Source: Adineta steineri (Eukaryota > Rotifera > Eurotatoria > Adinetida > Adinetidae). From it: a stretch of 64,000 nt of DNA. The notes beneath the pieces are model-generated. The model had not been told where the DNA came from and did no database searches. It saw nothing but the letters and a program-made list of their open reading frames with translations. Shown in pieces: positions 1 through 9,648 of this stretch (its first letter is position 1; every line of letters begins with the position of its first letter). The position numbers were made by a program, and so were the translations under genes. Location of the stretch: NCBI GenBank assembly GCA_905250115.1, contig CAJNOI010000099.1, positions 44,461 to 108,460 of the forward strand, read 5' to 3'.

Positions 1-1
1 A

Positions 2-682
2 TACTTGTGGCCAGACGGAAACGTTTATGATGGAGACTGGAAAGATGGTCAGAGAACAGGCGAAGGAATGTTTCTATGGGCTAACGGTGATAAATATATT
101 GGAGATTTTGTTGCCGGTGAACGAACTGGAAAGGGAACTCATATATGGATAGATGGTTCGACTTATAATGGTGAATGGAAGAACGGAAACATGCATGGAA
201 AAGGCATCCGTACATACACTAACGGAAATGTCTATGACGGAGAGTGGATGAACAATAAGAGGATCGGTATTGGTCATTTCAAGTGGAAAGATGATGGAGA
301 GTATAATGGTGAGTGGAAAGAGGATAAATTTGATGGCCAAGGAACTAGAATATTGCCATCGGGAGACAAATATATAGGTCGGTGGATCAATGGTAAACAG
401 CATGGGCGTGGAAAATACTTCTATCCAGACGGAAACGTTTATGATGGAGACTGGAAAGATGGTCAGAGAACTGGTAGAGGAACATTTCTGTGGGCTAACG
501 GTACTAAATACATCGGGGACTTTGTAATCGGTAGACAAACTGGTAGCGGAACACAGACATGGCCATCGGGCGCGAAATACATGGGGCAATATCAAAATAA
601 TCAATTCCACGGCTTGGGACAATACACATGGCCTGATGGATCGATACGTGTGGGTCAATGGAACAACGGACAGGAATGTTAG
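2..682 (+). CDS. MORN-repeat protein, 3' end of gene (5' cut by window edge)
   Basis: The frame is open from the window edge to a TAG at 680-682, so the start lies outside. The 226 residues seen are almost entirely MORN repeats of about 23 residues, of the form YxGxWxxGxxxGxGxxxxxxGxx, roughly nine to ten of them. MORN arrays form elongated beta-hairpin stacks and serve as scaffolds or membrane/lipid contacts in proteins such as junctophilins, PIP5Ks of plants and radial-spoke proteins; nothing here tells which. No catalytic domain is visible after the last repeat; the protein ends a few residues later (NNGQEC). A 47-bp stretch at 11-57 recurs identically at 425-471, exactly 414 bp (six repeats) later, which points to recent internal duplication or conversion. 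Identity as a MORN protein is firm; function is not. Confidence 0.9.
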   Translation, partial: YLWPDGNVYDGDWKDGQRTGEGMFLWANGDKYIGDFVAGERTGKGTHIWIDGSTYNGEWKNGNMHGKGIRTYTNGNVYDGEWMNNKRIGIGHFKWKDDGEYNGEWKEDKFDGQGTRILPSGDKYIGRWINGKQHGRGKYFYPDGNVYDGDWKDGQRTGRGTFLWANGTKYIGDFVIGRQTGSGTQTWPSGAKYMGQYQNNQFHGLGQYTWPDGSIRVGQWNNGQEC

Positions 683-1642
683 TCAATGAGTCCAACACGA
701 GCAATACGTAGCTACTTTCAGACCTTGGAACGATGTATCATTCCTTCCTTTTTTTTATTAGAACATCCTTCGCTTCACATATAATCTATTTTTTTGTTCT
801 TTTTTAATGTTTGCTCAAATATTCTTGCAGAAACGTGGGACAAAATGCTTAGCGTTTTGAGGATGTGGGTGTAGGTGTAGGATTCGTGTGAATGGAATTG
901 TGTGTGCACGCTGTAGTTTTTCATGTACACACAATCTTACCTACTGTTAGGCCCAACAGTGGTTAAGGTGCACTGGCCTCAGTCTAATCTATCCTCACCC
1001 ATCCACTAACTTCGATCTGCAATTATTCGCACTATCATATCACCCCTAAAAAATCACACGCATCCCCGCTTCACTTTTTATATTAAGATCTGATTCATAA
1101 GATGAAATATGTTTGTATTCGTTTTGTAATCTCAGAATATGGCTTTAACACGTGAACTTTTATCTAGCGCGTCAGATTCGTTTTATGGTTGTAAGTCACA
1201 TATACTTTTGTTTTGATATTCAGCGAAAACAGTTTCTCAATAACACACGGTCAATACTGAGTCAAACTGTTACGTTTGGCGCCCAAACTATTATAGAAAA
1301 ACAGTGAATAATATGGTATTTCTCCAATGCATCGAAAACGAATAGAGATTATATCATGTATTCACTTTTAGAAACTTTATGTAATGAAGTACTGTTCTCC
1401 TTTAGTTAGTCTTGATGAATCAAACTAACACTACGATGCGCTTCAGTCTTGTTGTACGATTACTAGACTTATAGTGGTAGAAGACGAATTAATAGATACT
1501 TGTATAGAATTTTTACTATCGCAACCACTTAATCCATGTTTAATAATGAATTGATCAGGCGTCGAGAAAGTATTAACTCAGTTTTATTCTTGCGAATGAC
1601 TATTTCTCCTCGACCAGTTGCATCTGTCTTGCAGAAATAAAA
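683..1642. other. Intergenic, no gene seen; contains a tRNA-like remnant
   Basis: This is the 3' flank of the MORN gene, with pyrimidine-rich runs at 746-800. No open frame of note is present. Around 950-1030 there is a class II tRNA-like stretch, listed separately. The right edge is the target site of a DNA transposon. Confidence 0.6.
950..1032 (+). pseudogene. tRNA-like remnant or SINE head (class II tRNA type)
   Basis: AGTGGTTAAGGTGCACTGG at about 958-976 matches the D-arm/A-box of Ser/Leu tRNAs, and CTTCGATCTGC at about 1010-1020 resembles a B-box. The spacing fits a tRNA with a long variable arm. The acceptor stem does not pair convincingly, so a functional tRNA is unlikely; a decayed tRNA gene or tRNA-derived SINE head is the better reading. 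Low confidence. Confidence 0.3.
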
Positions 1643-1660
1643 TCAAGGGGGAAACAGCAG

Positions 1661-1745
1661 AATCCATGAATCCATGAATCCATTTGAATCCACTTGAATC
1701 CACCTGAATCCACGTGAATCCACTTGAATCCACATGAATCCACTT
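1661..1745. repeat. 10-bp tandem array, left subterminal
   Basis: About nine units of TGAATCCAC plus one variable base. The first two units are 8 bp long and the rest 10 bp. In the 10-bp units the junction reads CAC-N-TG, so several create a CANNTG hexamer. The same motif fills the right subterminal region of the element. Confidence 0.85.
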
Positions 1746-1954
1746 TAGTCCACTCTGATATAAAATTCTTAAAATTATAAAAATATGCGTAAAAAAGTGA
1801 GCTCGACGTGTAAACTTGAACTTTCGAGCTTCTTACGAATCTGCATTTTATTGCTCAATTGCAGTCTGTACGTCTACATTCGGATTGATCTCACATGTTT
1901 TCCATAAAAACTAGGTAAACATCAGTATATATTTAAGATTAAACGAAATACCAT

Positions 1955-2165
1955 TTTTTACTTCCGGTAATTAATGAAATATCTCTAATTACTTCTGGAA
2001 GCTAATAAAACACTTCTAATCACTTCCGAAAGTGATTATAGGGGTTTCATTAATTATCAAAAGCAATTAGAATTATCTCCTTAATCATCTGAGTTAATTA
2101 CATATATTAAATTAATTATCGAAAGTAATTAGAAGGGTATTCTTGATTAGTGATGCTGATTAGCA
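1955..2165. repeat. AT-rich inverted/direct repeat block
   Basis: The motif TAATTACTTC and its reverse complement GAAGTAATTA recur with variations (for example CTTCCGAAAGTGATTA near 2023 and TCGAAAGTAATTAGAAG near 2118). The block can fold on itself. It lies inside the 1.63-kb element and has no coding potential. Confidence 0.5.
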
Positions 2166-2251
2166 GTAGTTTTAGAAATCTTAAGCACTTACATAATGAA
2201 TTTTGATATAAGATTATGATGCACTGCTTTTCGTGGTAAAGTGTGAAGTAG

Positions 2252-2657
2252 ACCTAGGACAGCTTACAGTTCCAAGTTCGGAGGAACTGGTCAAGAGAAC
2301 TACCAATACAGTAGTTTTGAAAGGGACTGATCTGTGCCAACAGTCCTTTGACAAGAACTGAACTGTATCGACAGTTCTTTGAGAGAAATTGAGCTATTCT
2401 AACCATTCTTCGATAGGAACTTGTCTGTGCCAAAACTCATTTTTTCAATACGAATTGGAATATTTCTTGAACAGATATTTCAATTTGGAAAGCCACGATA
2501 AAATTCTTCAAAAGGAAGTCACAATTTGTATTGAAAAAATAAGTTTTGAAGTAGGCCAGTCCCCATGAGAGAACTGTTGACACAAATCAGTTTCTGTCAA
2601 AAAAAATATTATACAGTTCCTAAGATCGGAACTAATATGGAATTGTCCTACCTAGGG
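2252..2657. repeat. ~400-bp foldback (palindromic) segment inside the 1.63-kb element
   Basis: The segment starts and ends with CCTAGG-type sequence. Its inner arms (2433-2459 and 2523-2549) are inverted copies that agree at about 25 of 27 positions. The outer parts pair more loosely (GGAACT/AGTTCC blocks). This is a probable older non-autonomous foldback element; its exact ends are uncertain because the right edge touches the 179-bp MITE. Confidence 0.5.
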
Positions 2658-2830
2658 GTGAGTCATTTGACTTAACTTACAATTAAGTTAAGTTTTTTGA
2701 CTTTACGCTTTGTATTAAGTTTTAAGTTTTTTCATTGAAAATCAAAACTTAGTATTAAGTGTTAAGTAAACATTTGATACTTAATATCAAATGTTAAGTG
2801 AAAACACATAATTAAGTGACTCACCCTTAG
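2652..2830. mobile_element. 179-bp MITE nested in the larger element
   Basis: The ends CTAGGGGTGAGTCA (2652) and TGACTCACCCTTAG (to 2830) are inverted copies with 13 of 14 matching. TCCTAC stands on both sides (2646-2651 and 2831-2836) as a 6-bp target duplication. The interior is built of TTAAGT/ACTTAA repeats, which pair internally. No coding capacity. Confidence 0.75.
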
Positions 2831-3156
2831 TCCTACTCCTAGTGTGAAGTGGTGTGGGGTAAACTCGAAATTTCGAGCTTACGACGATTCCAGTACACTT
2901 TTTTTGGAGTAAAATATACACATAAACAGACTACTAGTTGGCTATCAACTGGTGAAAAAACTAAAATGTCAAACAATTGATTGCTTCGAGTACAACAGAT
3001 TCGTAAAACAGATAATGTATGTTTGTATCCGAAACAAGATTTCTAAAAATTTCATACAACAGTACACGATAAAAACAAAAAAAATACAAATATCGAATTG
3101 TTACAATAGATTTCAGAGAAATAGGAAATCATTTTACGAAATTTTATGTGACTCCG

Positions 3157-3246
3157 CTTGAATCCACCTGAATCCATGTGAATCCATCTGAATCCGTGAA
3201 TCCACTTGAATCCAATTGAATCCAATTGAATCCACTTGAATCCGAG
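3157..3246. repeat. 10-bp tandem array, right subterminal
   Basis: About nine units of TGAATCCAC or TGAATCCAA/ATN type, in the same orientation as the left array at 1661-1745. It lies just inside the right TIR of the 1.63-kb element. A minus-strand frame across it (3052-3315) is only the translation of the repeat. Confidence 0.85.
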
Positions 3247-3274
3247 GGACTGGATTCTGCTGTTTCCTCCTTGA

Positions 3275-3687
3275 ATAAAATTCATCCGTATTCGACGAAT
3301 TAACTTTCTTGCCATTCCTTCGATAATGTCACTTGAATTCAGTCGAGTCGTCGTCGAATTGGCTTAGACCGCCTGTTTTGAAAGGTATTTGTCTATCATT
3401 ATCTGATACAGAAACGTTCAACTACGTTTTTGGGGTGTGGATGTGAGCATCTCCTGCTGATGCCAACACCCACACCCTTGAGATCTTTGACCTCTCAATG
3501 GCACTATAACAAAAAAATAGTCGTTTTTCCGTCTGTTTTAATCGTTCAAAATATTGTGAAGTGGACGGCTGACGTCGAACACGCACATATACAATGCCTT
3601 TTTCATTTATTGGTCGGGATTCATCAATTACCCTGCCATATATTTCATTCACTATATATTTTATACATATGTTCGTTAGTCAGTACA
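3275..3687. other. Upstream region of the F-box gene
   Basis: Runs from the right target duplication of the transposon to the start codon. The frame is open upstream of the chosen ATG as far as 3430, but that stretch has no protein-like composition. An AG (GTTAGTCAG) stands 4 bases before the ATG and may be a splice acceptor for a leader or 5' UTR exon. Confidence 0.5.
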
Positions 3688-6516
3688 ATGGAAAATTGTA
3701 TGCAATTAGAAGATTTATCCAGTGAACTATTTTGTGTAATTTTTGATTACTTGAATGCATTCGATCTATTTTTGGCATTTGCTTCTCTCAATTCACGTAT
3801 TTCATCTATTATAAAATTAACTCGTCTTCATGTAATTATTGATCCTGTATATTGTCGTAGCCAAATTAAATTTATGTCTCGTCATTTGGCCTTTCATTCC
3901 GATCAAATTATTTCGCTCAATATTTTCGATAAAATATGTGATCAGAAAAATGTCGTCGCATATCTTTTTAGTCGACATGATTTTCCCAACCTTCGTTTCT
4001 GCGTATTGAGGGATCTTCAAGATTCATCTAAATTGGAAAATGTTATCAAGAAATTGAAATTACAATCTCAGATGACATCGCTTCACATATTTCAGACTTA
4101 CTATACTAGTGAGTATAATATATGTAGAAGTCATGCTCATCTGTTCAGTGAAATGACCCTGTTAAATACACCATTGACACTTCGTTTTGCCACTCTTCTA
4201 TATCATTATGATCATTCTGAATTAACGACAACGATGACCACTAATATAAACCTCAAATATCTACATTTGATATTTTACGGGGAAGTTGATAAAATAATAA
4301 TTTATTCGTTAATTCCTGTTCTTCGTGTATGTAACGCATTGCGACAACTCATTGTTACAATAAAAAATCCTCCGATGTCACGAAATAATCATAATATTAA
4401 GTAAGAAGGCTATTTAAATGACTGAGATATAAAGTAATATTTATTTTTTCTTTGCAGTATTCCAAATCTTCCATCTATAAATGAAGATGATTTACCTACA
4501 ATATCAACATTACAAATACTTGATCTGCAGATATTCACACAATGTAATATTCATTCACTGAATCTTATTCTTCATTGTATGCCTAATCTTCAAGAATTAA
4601 GTGTTACTCTTGTCAATGACTGTATGAATCAATGGCTTATAGATTCATTCATCGATGGAAATAACTGGCAACGAATGTTAACAAGTCATGTAGCAAATTT
4701 GAAGATATTCGATTTTCATATGTCTTTTTTAATGGATAATCGATTACTGGATTTAAACTTGATTCTTAATTCATTTCGTTATTTTGTCACACATTATAAT
4801 GGTTGGCATATGGGTATCAGTCGATGGATAACCTTTGAAGATATCGGAACTGGTAAGTTTAAAATATCATATGACTTATTTTACTGAATTTTGCACATGA
4901 CAAAAGAAAGATACACTATTTTCTTCAGTGTTGTTACATTTTGTTGAAATTGAAATGAAATTAGAATCTGCCGAGAATAGCGAAAACTACTATTGATAGA
5001 ATTTTTTAGATAAATCTTTAAACAAGTATTGATAGCGTTCGTTTGATTATCATGAATTTCTGACATACTATGCTCGTGTCACTATTTAGAAAGATGCTAT
5101 TCTTCTTCCATCATAGATTGTAATATTCTATTACTTTTTATTTTTATTTTAAATGATATCATATTTAGGTAAACCCATTGTTTTACAAACACTCAATTAC
5201 AAATCTATAGTACCACGATATAGACGTCCGACAATAATAAATATAGTTTATGGTACATTTGAAACAATATCAACAGATATATCAAATACGAATGATCATA
5301 AATATCAATCAAATAACACTTTCATAGAATTTTATATGCTGCCATATATGGAAAGACAAATCATTAAGCCATCTTCAAATATTCCTTTTAGAAATGTCGA
5401 TTATCTTGTGATATATTTATCATTCATAGAAGTATCAGTAATCTCACGACTATTAAAAAAAATATATGAATTAAGTGAGTATATTTATATTCATTGAAAT
5501 ATTGTTACTTCTTATCATTGATTAATTACATTTTTGTTTTCTGTTATTCAGATTCTACACATTCATATAGAAGTGAATCACATCAATATGTTAGCAATCT
5601 TTCAGCTCTTATTGATTTGTTCAGTATTACCAACTTGGAATTCGAACATAGCAATGACTTAAGCCGATCATATGTTGCCCCATATGTTTTATTGTAAGTT
5701 TATTTATTCTGAACAAATTTTTGATAAATATTTTATAAAGAAATATTATAGAAACTTGTTTGTAAAAAAATATTCTATAAGTAATTCAATTTTTGTGTGC
5801 GTAAGATCACAGCAATCATTGTTGAAGTATTTTTATTGAGTCAACATCATTTTGTAAACTAGAGTATAAAAAGATTTGTTTATGGTTCGTATCTAGACAG
5901 TTTTCATCAAAGTGTAGAAATAGGATACATAAGAAACCACAAGATAAACTAAGCTCACTTCTTTGACTTCTTTTTTAAAATCGATATGAGAGTGTAATTT
6001 CTTAAACGAGATGTATTTGAAATCAATTTGATATATTAGTCACAACTATATCCTACATTGAATAATTAATCAAAAATAACTGTTTTTAGAGCATGTATTA
6101 ATGTTACAAAACTTATTATGCATACTTCATTATTTTTCTCGTCTATCGTCATTGACAATCCGAACCTTACACTCACTTTTGCTCGAATAAAGGAGCTTGA
6201 ATTAATTTCCGATCATATGTATGTTTCGCTGAAACATGGATCGAAAATTGTCGACTCTTTTCCATCTTTGTCACATGTCGAAATTGAAGTATATTCACTC
6301 GATTCTGGCATACCAATCGTCGATGTTTTTCTTGGTGGCCTTAAAATGCTACGCCATATTATTGTAACATTTTCTCATAAAGGTTTAGCAGATGATACAA
6401 TCACGCAAGAACATATAATAGAAAAGTGGCGTCAATCGTTTGGTTTAAATAGAAACGATGAATACAAAGTAGTTGTAAAAATTGAAGATCATACATTGTA
6501 TATTTGGATTCCATGA
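3688..6516 (+). CDS. F-box-type protein with LRR-like C-terminal region, 5 exons
   Basis: Exons 3688-4400, 4458-4852, 5169-5474, 5552-5693 and 6090-6516 join in frame to about 660 residues. Residues 7-45 (LEDLSSELFCVIFDYLNAFD and following) have the F-box pattern: L-P/S-x-E-L at the start, then a hydrophobic helix and a leucine-rich end. The rest is made of irregular leucine-rich segments (for example LRFCVLRDLQ, LKYLHLIFYGE, MPNLQELSVT), like a degenerate LRR horseshoe. F-box proteins recruit substrates to SCF (Skp1-cullin-1) ubiquitin ligases; the partner cannot be read here. Large families of such divergent F-box/LRR-like proteins are common in bdelloid rotifers. The upstream frame extends to 3430, but the F-box context favours the ATG at 3688. 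An AATAAA at 6649 fits a polyadenylation signal. Confidence 0.75.
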
Positions 6517-6950
6517 TCTTTCACTTCTATATATTCTTGTTTCATATTACATAGATAAATTGGATGAAATATAAAAAACGTTGTAAGATTATTTTCTTCG
6601 AATGTTTATTATGTATAAATTAGTATAATTATTGTTCATGGATGTAGAAATAAACTATGAAATTGTACATAGCGGAGCTAAGAGAAACTTTTAAAAAAAG
6701 AATAGAAAATCGTATCAACATATTAGAATCTAATGTAAACACTGATTAGACTAACTATCACAACGTATGAACGAAGAAAACTGGTGATTGTCTAATGTTA
6801 TCTTGGGGATATCGGTGTAGTCAAAGAGGGGAAAAGTGTAACTTCCATAATCCCATATAAAGTTCAAGTATATTTTACATGAATAGTTAATCTCTATTTT
6901 TAATTTATAATTTTTAGAAAAAAAAATTATTAATTAAAATACATACTTAG
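6517..6950. other. 3' flank of the F-box gene
   Basis: AT-rich sequence with an AATAAA at 6649-6654. No gene or repeat recognised between the F-box stop and the USP fossil. Confidence 0.5.
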
Positions 6951-7600
6951 GTATAAGAATTACCATTACACTACTTTCACTTCGATATTTATCATCTGAA
7001 TGTAATTCATCCATAAAACATCGAAGATATTCTACTTTTCAAATCAACCTTGTGGAATATAAGAACGAATTTCTGTTGCTATCAGATTTGGATTCATTAC
7101 TTGACTAAATTTTAAAAAAACCAAACCCACAAGAAAAACTATTTCAAACTTTTGTCGTCCACGATTTGGTTTTGCGCACATTGATTCAATAAATTTTGAA
7201 TAAGCTTTGACTAATCCTCCATTGATTTATCATGTGATGATGATCGTGAATCTTCATTAACACGACAATATGTATTATTGGCAACGAATGGAATACAATC
7301 AAGAAAACAGCTTGTTAGTGGAGCACTTTTATGAAATAAAATAAATATAAGAAAAAAAAATAATTCATTTTCATTTACTAGTTTGAGAGAGCTTGTAAAG
7401 CTGAGTTCATATAACATGTATTACCTAAACTATACAAACCAGATATTCCTTAATAGAAAACAAAGAAAACCTCGAGTAAAATCTGTTGTATCTGCATATT
7501 CAAGTTCAAAAAGTGTTGATTCAAATGATTTTTCATATTGATTATGACAATTAGTTGATGAATTTTCAATATACAGACCATAAAAATGACTCACAAGATA
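6951..7600 (-). pseudogene. Decayed fragment of a USP20/USP33-like ubiquitin-specific protease
   Basis: On the minus strand, 7440 to 7380 reads GLYSLGNTCYMNSALQALSN, the Cys box of ubiquitin-specific proteases (C19 peptidases) with the catalytic Cys after NT. After a small GT-AG intron follow APLTSCFLDCIPFVA, then KAYSKFIESM, then VMNPNLIATEIRSYIPQ and finally EYLRCFMDELHSDD. That order and spacing match the start of the USP20/33 catalytic domain (SN-x-PPLT-x-FFLDC, K-x-Y-x-K, VNP, QEFLRC-MD-LH). The blocks lie in different frames with stops between them. The His box and all later parts of the domain are missing, and a large upstream part is missing or beyond recognition. The host gene is therefore broken and probably not functional. 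Confidence 0.75.
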
Positions 7601-7738
7601 GCTAGTAGTTGTAAATTTTTTTACACGTCATAACTAATTGCATAAGAAGTAACCATGATAAAGGTATATATTCGACTTTAATTTTATGATTCTTTATATT
7701 ATTTTATATTGTATAATCATCAATCTATAAATATATAG

Positions 7739-8365
7739 ATGGGAGATCCAATTTCTATTGGGATGGTTATGAGTGTCGGTTCTACTGCAATTAAAGGCAT
7801 TGGCGGTATTACTCAGTTAGCAAAGCAAATACGTGATACTATCGCCACTCATGAATTAAATAAAGAGGATGGGGTGGATTTAGAATAGCATGTTTATGAA
7901 GTTGTTAATTGTATTGAATCAATCCCACCTCATCGGCTAGATCATGAAAATTTTCCGCAACTATTGTCAAATCTAACCAATTGCCTTGAGAAATGTTTAG
8001 AACTTGTAACCGAATTTAGTGAAGAATTTCGTATTGGACGACTTGTACGAGTTAATCATTATAAACGTAAATTCGACAAACTGAAGGCACAATTAAAAGA
8101 ATATAAAGAACGTTTTATGTTTATTATGAGTACCCTTAATTTTGCAAACACAGCATTATCCAATCGTTATGGATACAAACGATCAAAACGTGATAACGCC
8201 CATCGAAATCACCAACTGACACCTTCAGTAAGTAAATGAAAGTCCATTATAATATATATACTTTTTCTTGTTCTTTCGTTGTAGAATAGTTTTATTATGA
8301 ACCCAAATCATTATCAATATAGACCTTATGTATATCAACATATGTACCGTGGATCGGTATCTTAA
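7739..8365 (+). pseudogene. Small helical protein gene of unknown family, interrupted by one in-frame stop
   Basis: Exon 1 (7739-8227) and exon 2 (8285-8365) join in frame to 189 sense codons. The sequence starts MGDPISIGMVMSVGSTAIKG, continues with helical, charged segments (FDKLKAQLKEYKERF), and ends in a short Asn/Tyr-rich tail. I do not recognise the family; the composition suggests a bundle of amphipathic helices. A TAG at 7886-7888 (codon 50) breaks the frame, while coding character continues on both sides, so this is a young pseudogene or an allele with a stop. The 15 nt GTGGATTTAGAATAG around the stop begin with GT and end with AG and are a multiple of three. That is far shorter than any other intron seen here (about 45 nt or more). 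An AG acceptor stands directly before the ATG. Confidence 0.55.
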
Positions 8366-9648
8366 TTATATGACTAAAGAATGGATGTGAGAGTGTAAAT
8401 TAAGAGAATGCACATTTTTATTTTTAATTTATATACAAAACAAAAGTTTTCTTCCTGTACAATTCTATTGATACCTAAATAATTCACATTTCAAAACATA
8501 ACCGTGCGATCAGAGTGTGGATGAAATAAAATACCCACACCTTCAAGAAAATATTTATTTTAAGATAATCATCTAGAAAATGATATTAGTGGCAAGAAAA
8601 TCAGATTTATTTATTTCTTACATACACCATTTCTTATTCTCAAAAGTATACAGCGTTTAAGTCATGGATAGGATTGCTATACTCTTTGATAATTTGTGGT
8701 TAGCGTGTTAGCTAAAACGCGTAACGCGTCAACTCAGGGGGACCAGACTTTAAGACTTTCGATCTAAATATCATGACTATAGTCTTCGAAGAGAAAAACA
8801 GTACTTAACTTTCTGACTTTCATCATCGCGTTACCTTAATGTTACAAAAATATCACCTTCCATAAAAAGATCTTTAGAAATGTTTTTTCCTTCGTTGAAT
8901 AGACCGAAGTGTTTTCTATCGCCCATTGATAGAAAAGTTTTGCAACAGTAGAATATACTCAGAGAAAAGCAAGCAAAAAGTGGAACACCCTCAATTTTTT
9001 GTCCCTAATTCATCATCGCGTTTCGTCGTATATTGCTACTGTAATTTTCAGACGGCTCGTTCAAATGAGGTAATATTTTCACAGAAAAAGCTAATAAAAC
9101 TGTAGCCAAAACGTCATCGCGCTACGCTCGGAGAAGTCGATTTGAGATAAAGACTTATTATCTTATTGAGTGTTTCTTTTTTACAAAAAGTATACGTTCT
9201 AGTTATCTTCAATCGAGTTTTATCCATATGAAGACTATTCTTGTACAAATCCGCTAATGATATTTTTCGTTAAATGTACTTTCAAAAGGTCTCGTTTTTA
9301 TAAAAAAAAAAGTTGTTTCACAAAATTGATCCATTTCGTTGTAGTTCATCTTTTTATAATTCATTCAATAGTGCAACAGATATTGTAATTCTTATTATGT
9401 CTTTTCAAGTTTTATCTACTTTGAAGATAACGTAAGATTGATTTGTGTAATCAAGCGAATTTCTCTTTAATCACTTTTCATTGTTCACAAAGAGATAACA
9501 ATATTGAAAAATTTTGACTATCATATTTGAAATAGATGTCGCTGTATTAATCACTTATCGCTATTCCTCTACGCCGATGTCCACTAACAATAAAGAGAAA
9601 GAAAGAAAGAAAAAAAGTTTATATTTCAATTTCGTTTTCATATTGTCA
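8366..9648. other. Intergenic with a possible tRNA-like/SINE remnant and a scattered repeat
   Basis: No gene seen. At 8695-8765, TGGTTAGCGTGTTAGC followed 60 bp later by TTTCGATCTAA vaguely resembles A and B boxes. The motif TCATCGCG followed by a T/C-rich then CG context occurs three times (about 8824, 9014 and 9111). The rest is AT-rich. Confidence 0.4.

Larger units (their letters stand above)
1643..3274. mobile_element. 1.63-kb non-autonomous DNA transposon with 23-bp TIRs and 6-bp TSD
   Basis: The left end (1643-1665) and the reverse complement of the right end (3252-3274) agree at 22 of 23 positions; the shared core is GGAAACAGCAGAATCC. Both ends are flanked by ATAAAA (1637-1642 and 3275-3280), a likely target-site duplication. 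Just inside each end lies an array of a 10-bp motif around TGAATCCAC (1661-1745 and 3157-3246). The arrays run in the same direction although the TIRs are inverted. There is no transposase frame. The interior holds at least one further element (2652-2830) and two palindromic regions. The superfamily is not assigned. Confidence 0.8.

Noticed and set aside
74-704. Two minus-strand frames opposite the MORN gene
   Set aside because: They are antisense shadows of the repetitive MORN coding sequence.
1661-3246. CRISPR-like array
   Set aside because: The units are contiguous 10-bp tandem repeats without unique spacers, inside a eukaryotic transposon.
3052-3315. Minus-strand frame with repeated GFKWIH/GFRWIH residues
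   Set aside because: It is the translation of the 10-bp TGAATCCAC array and the transposon end, with no independent coding signal.
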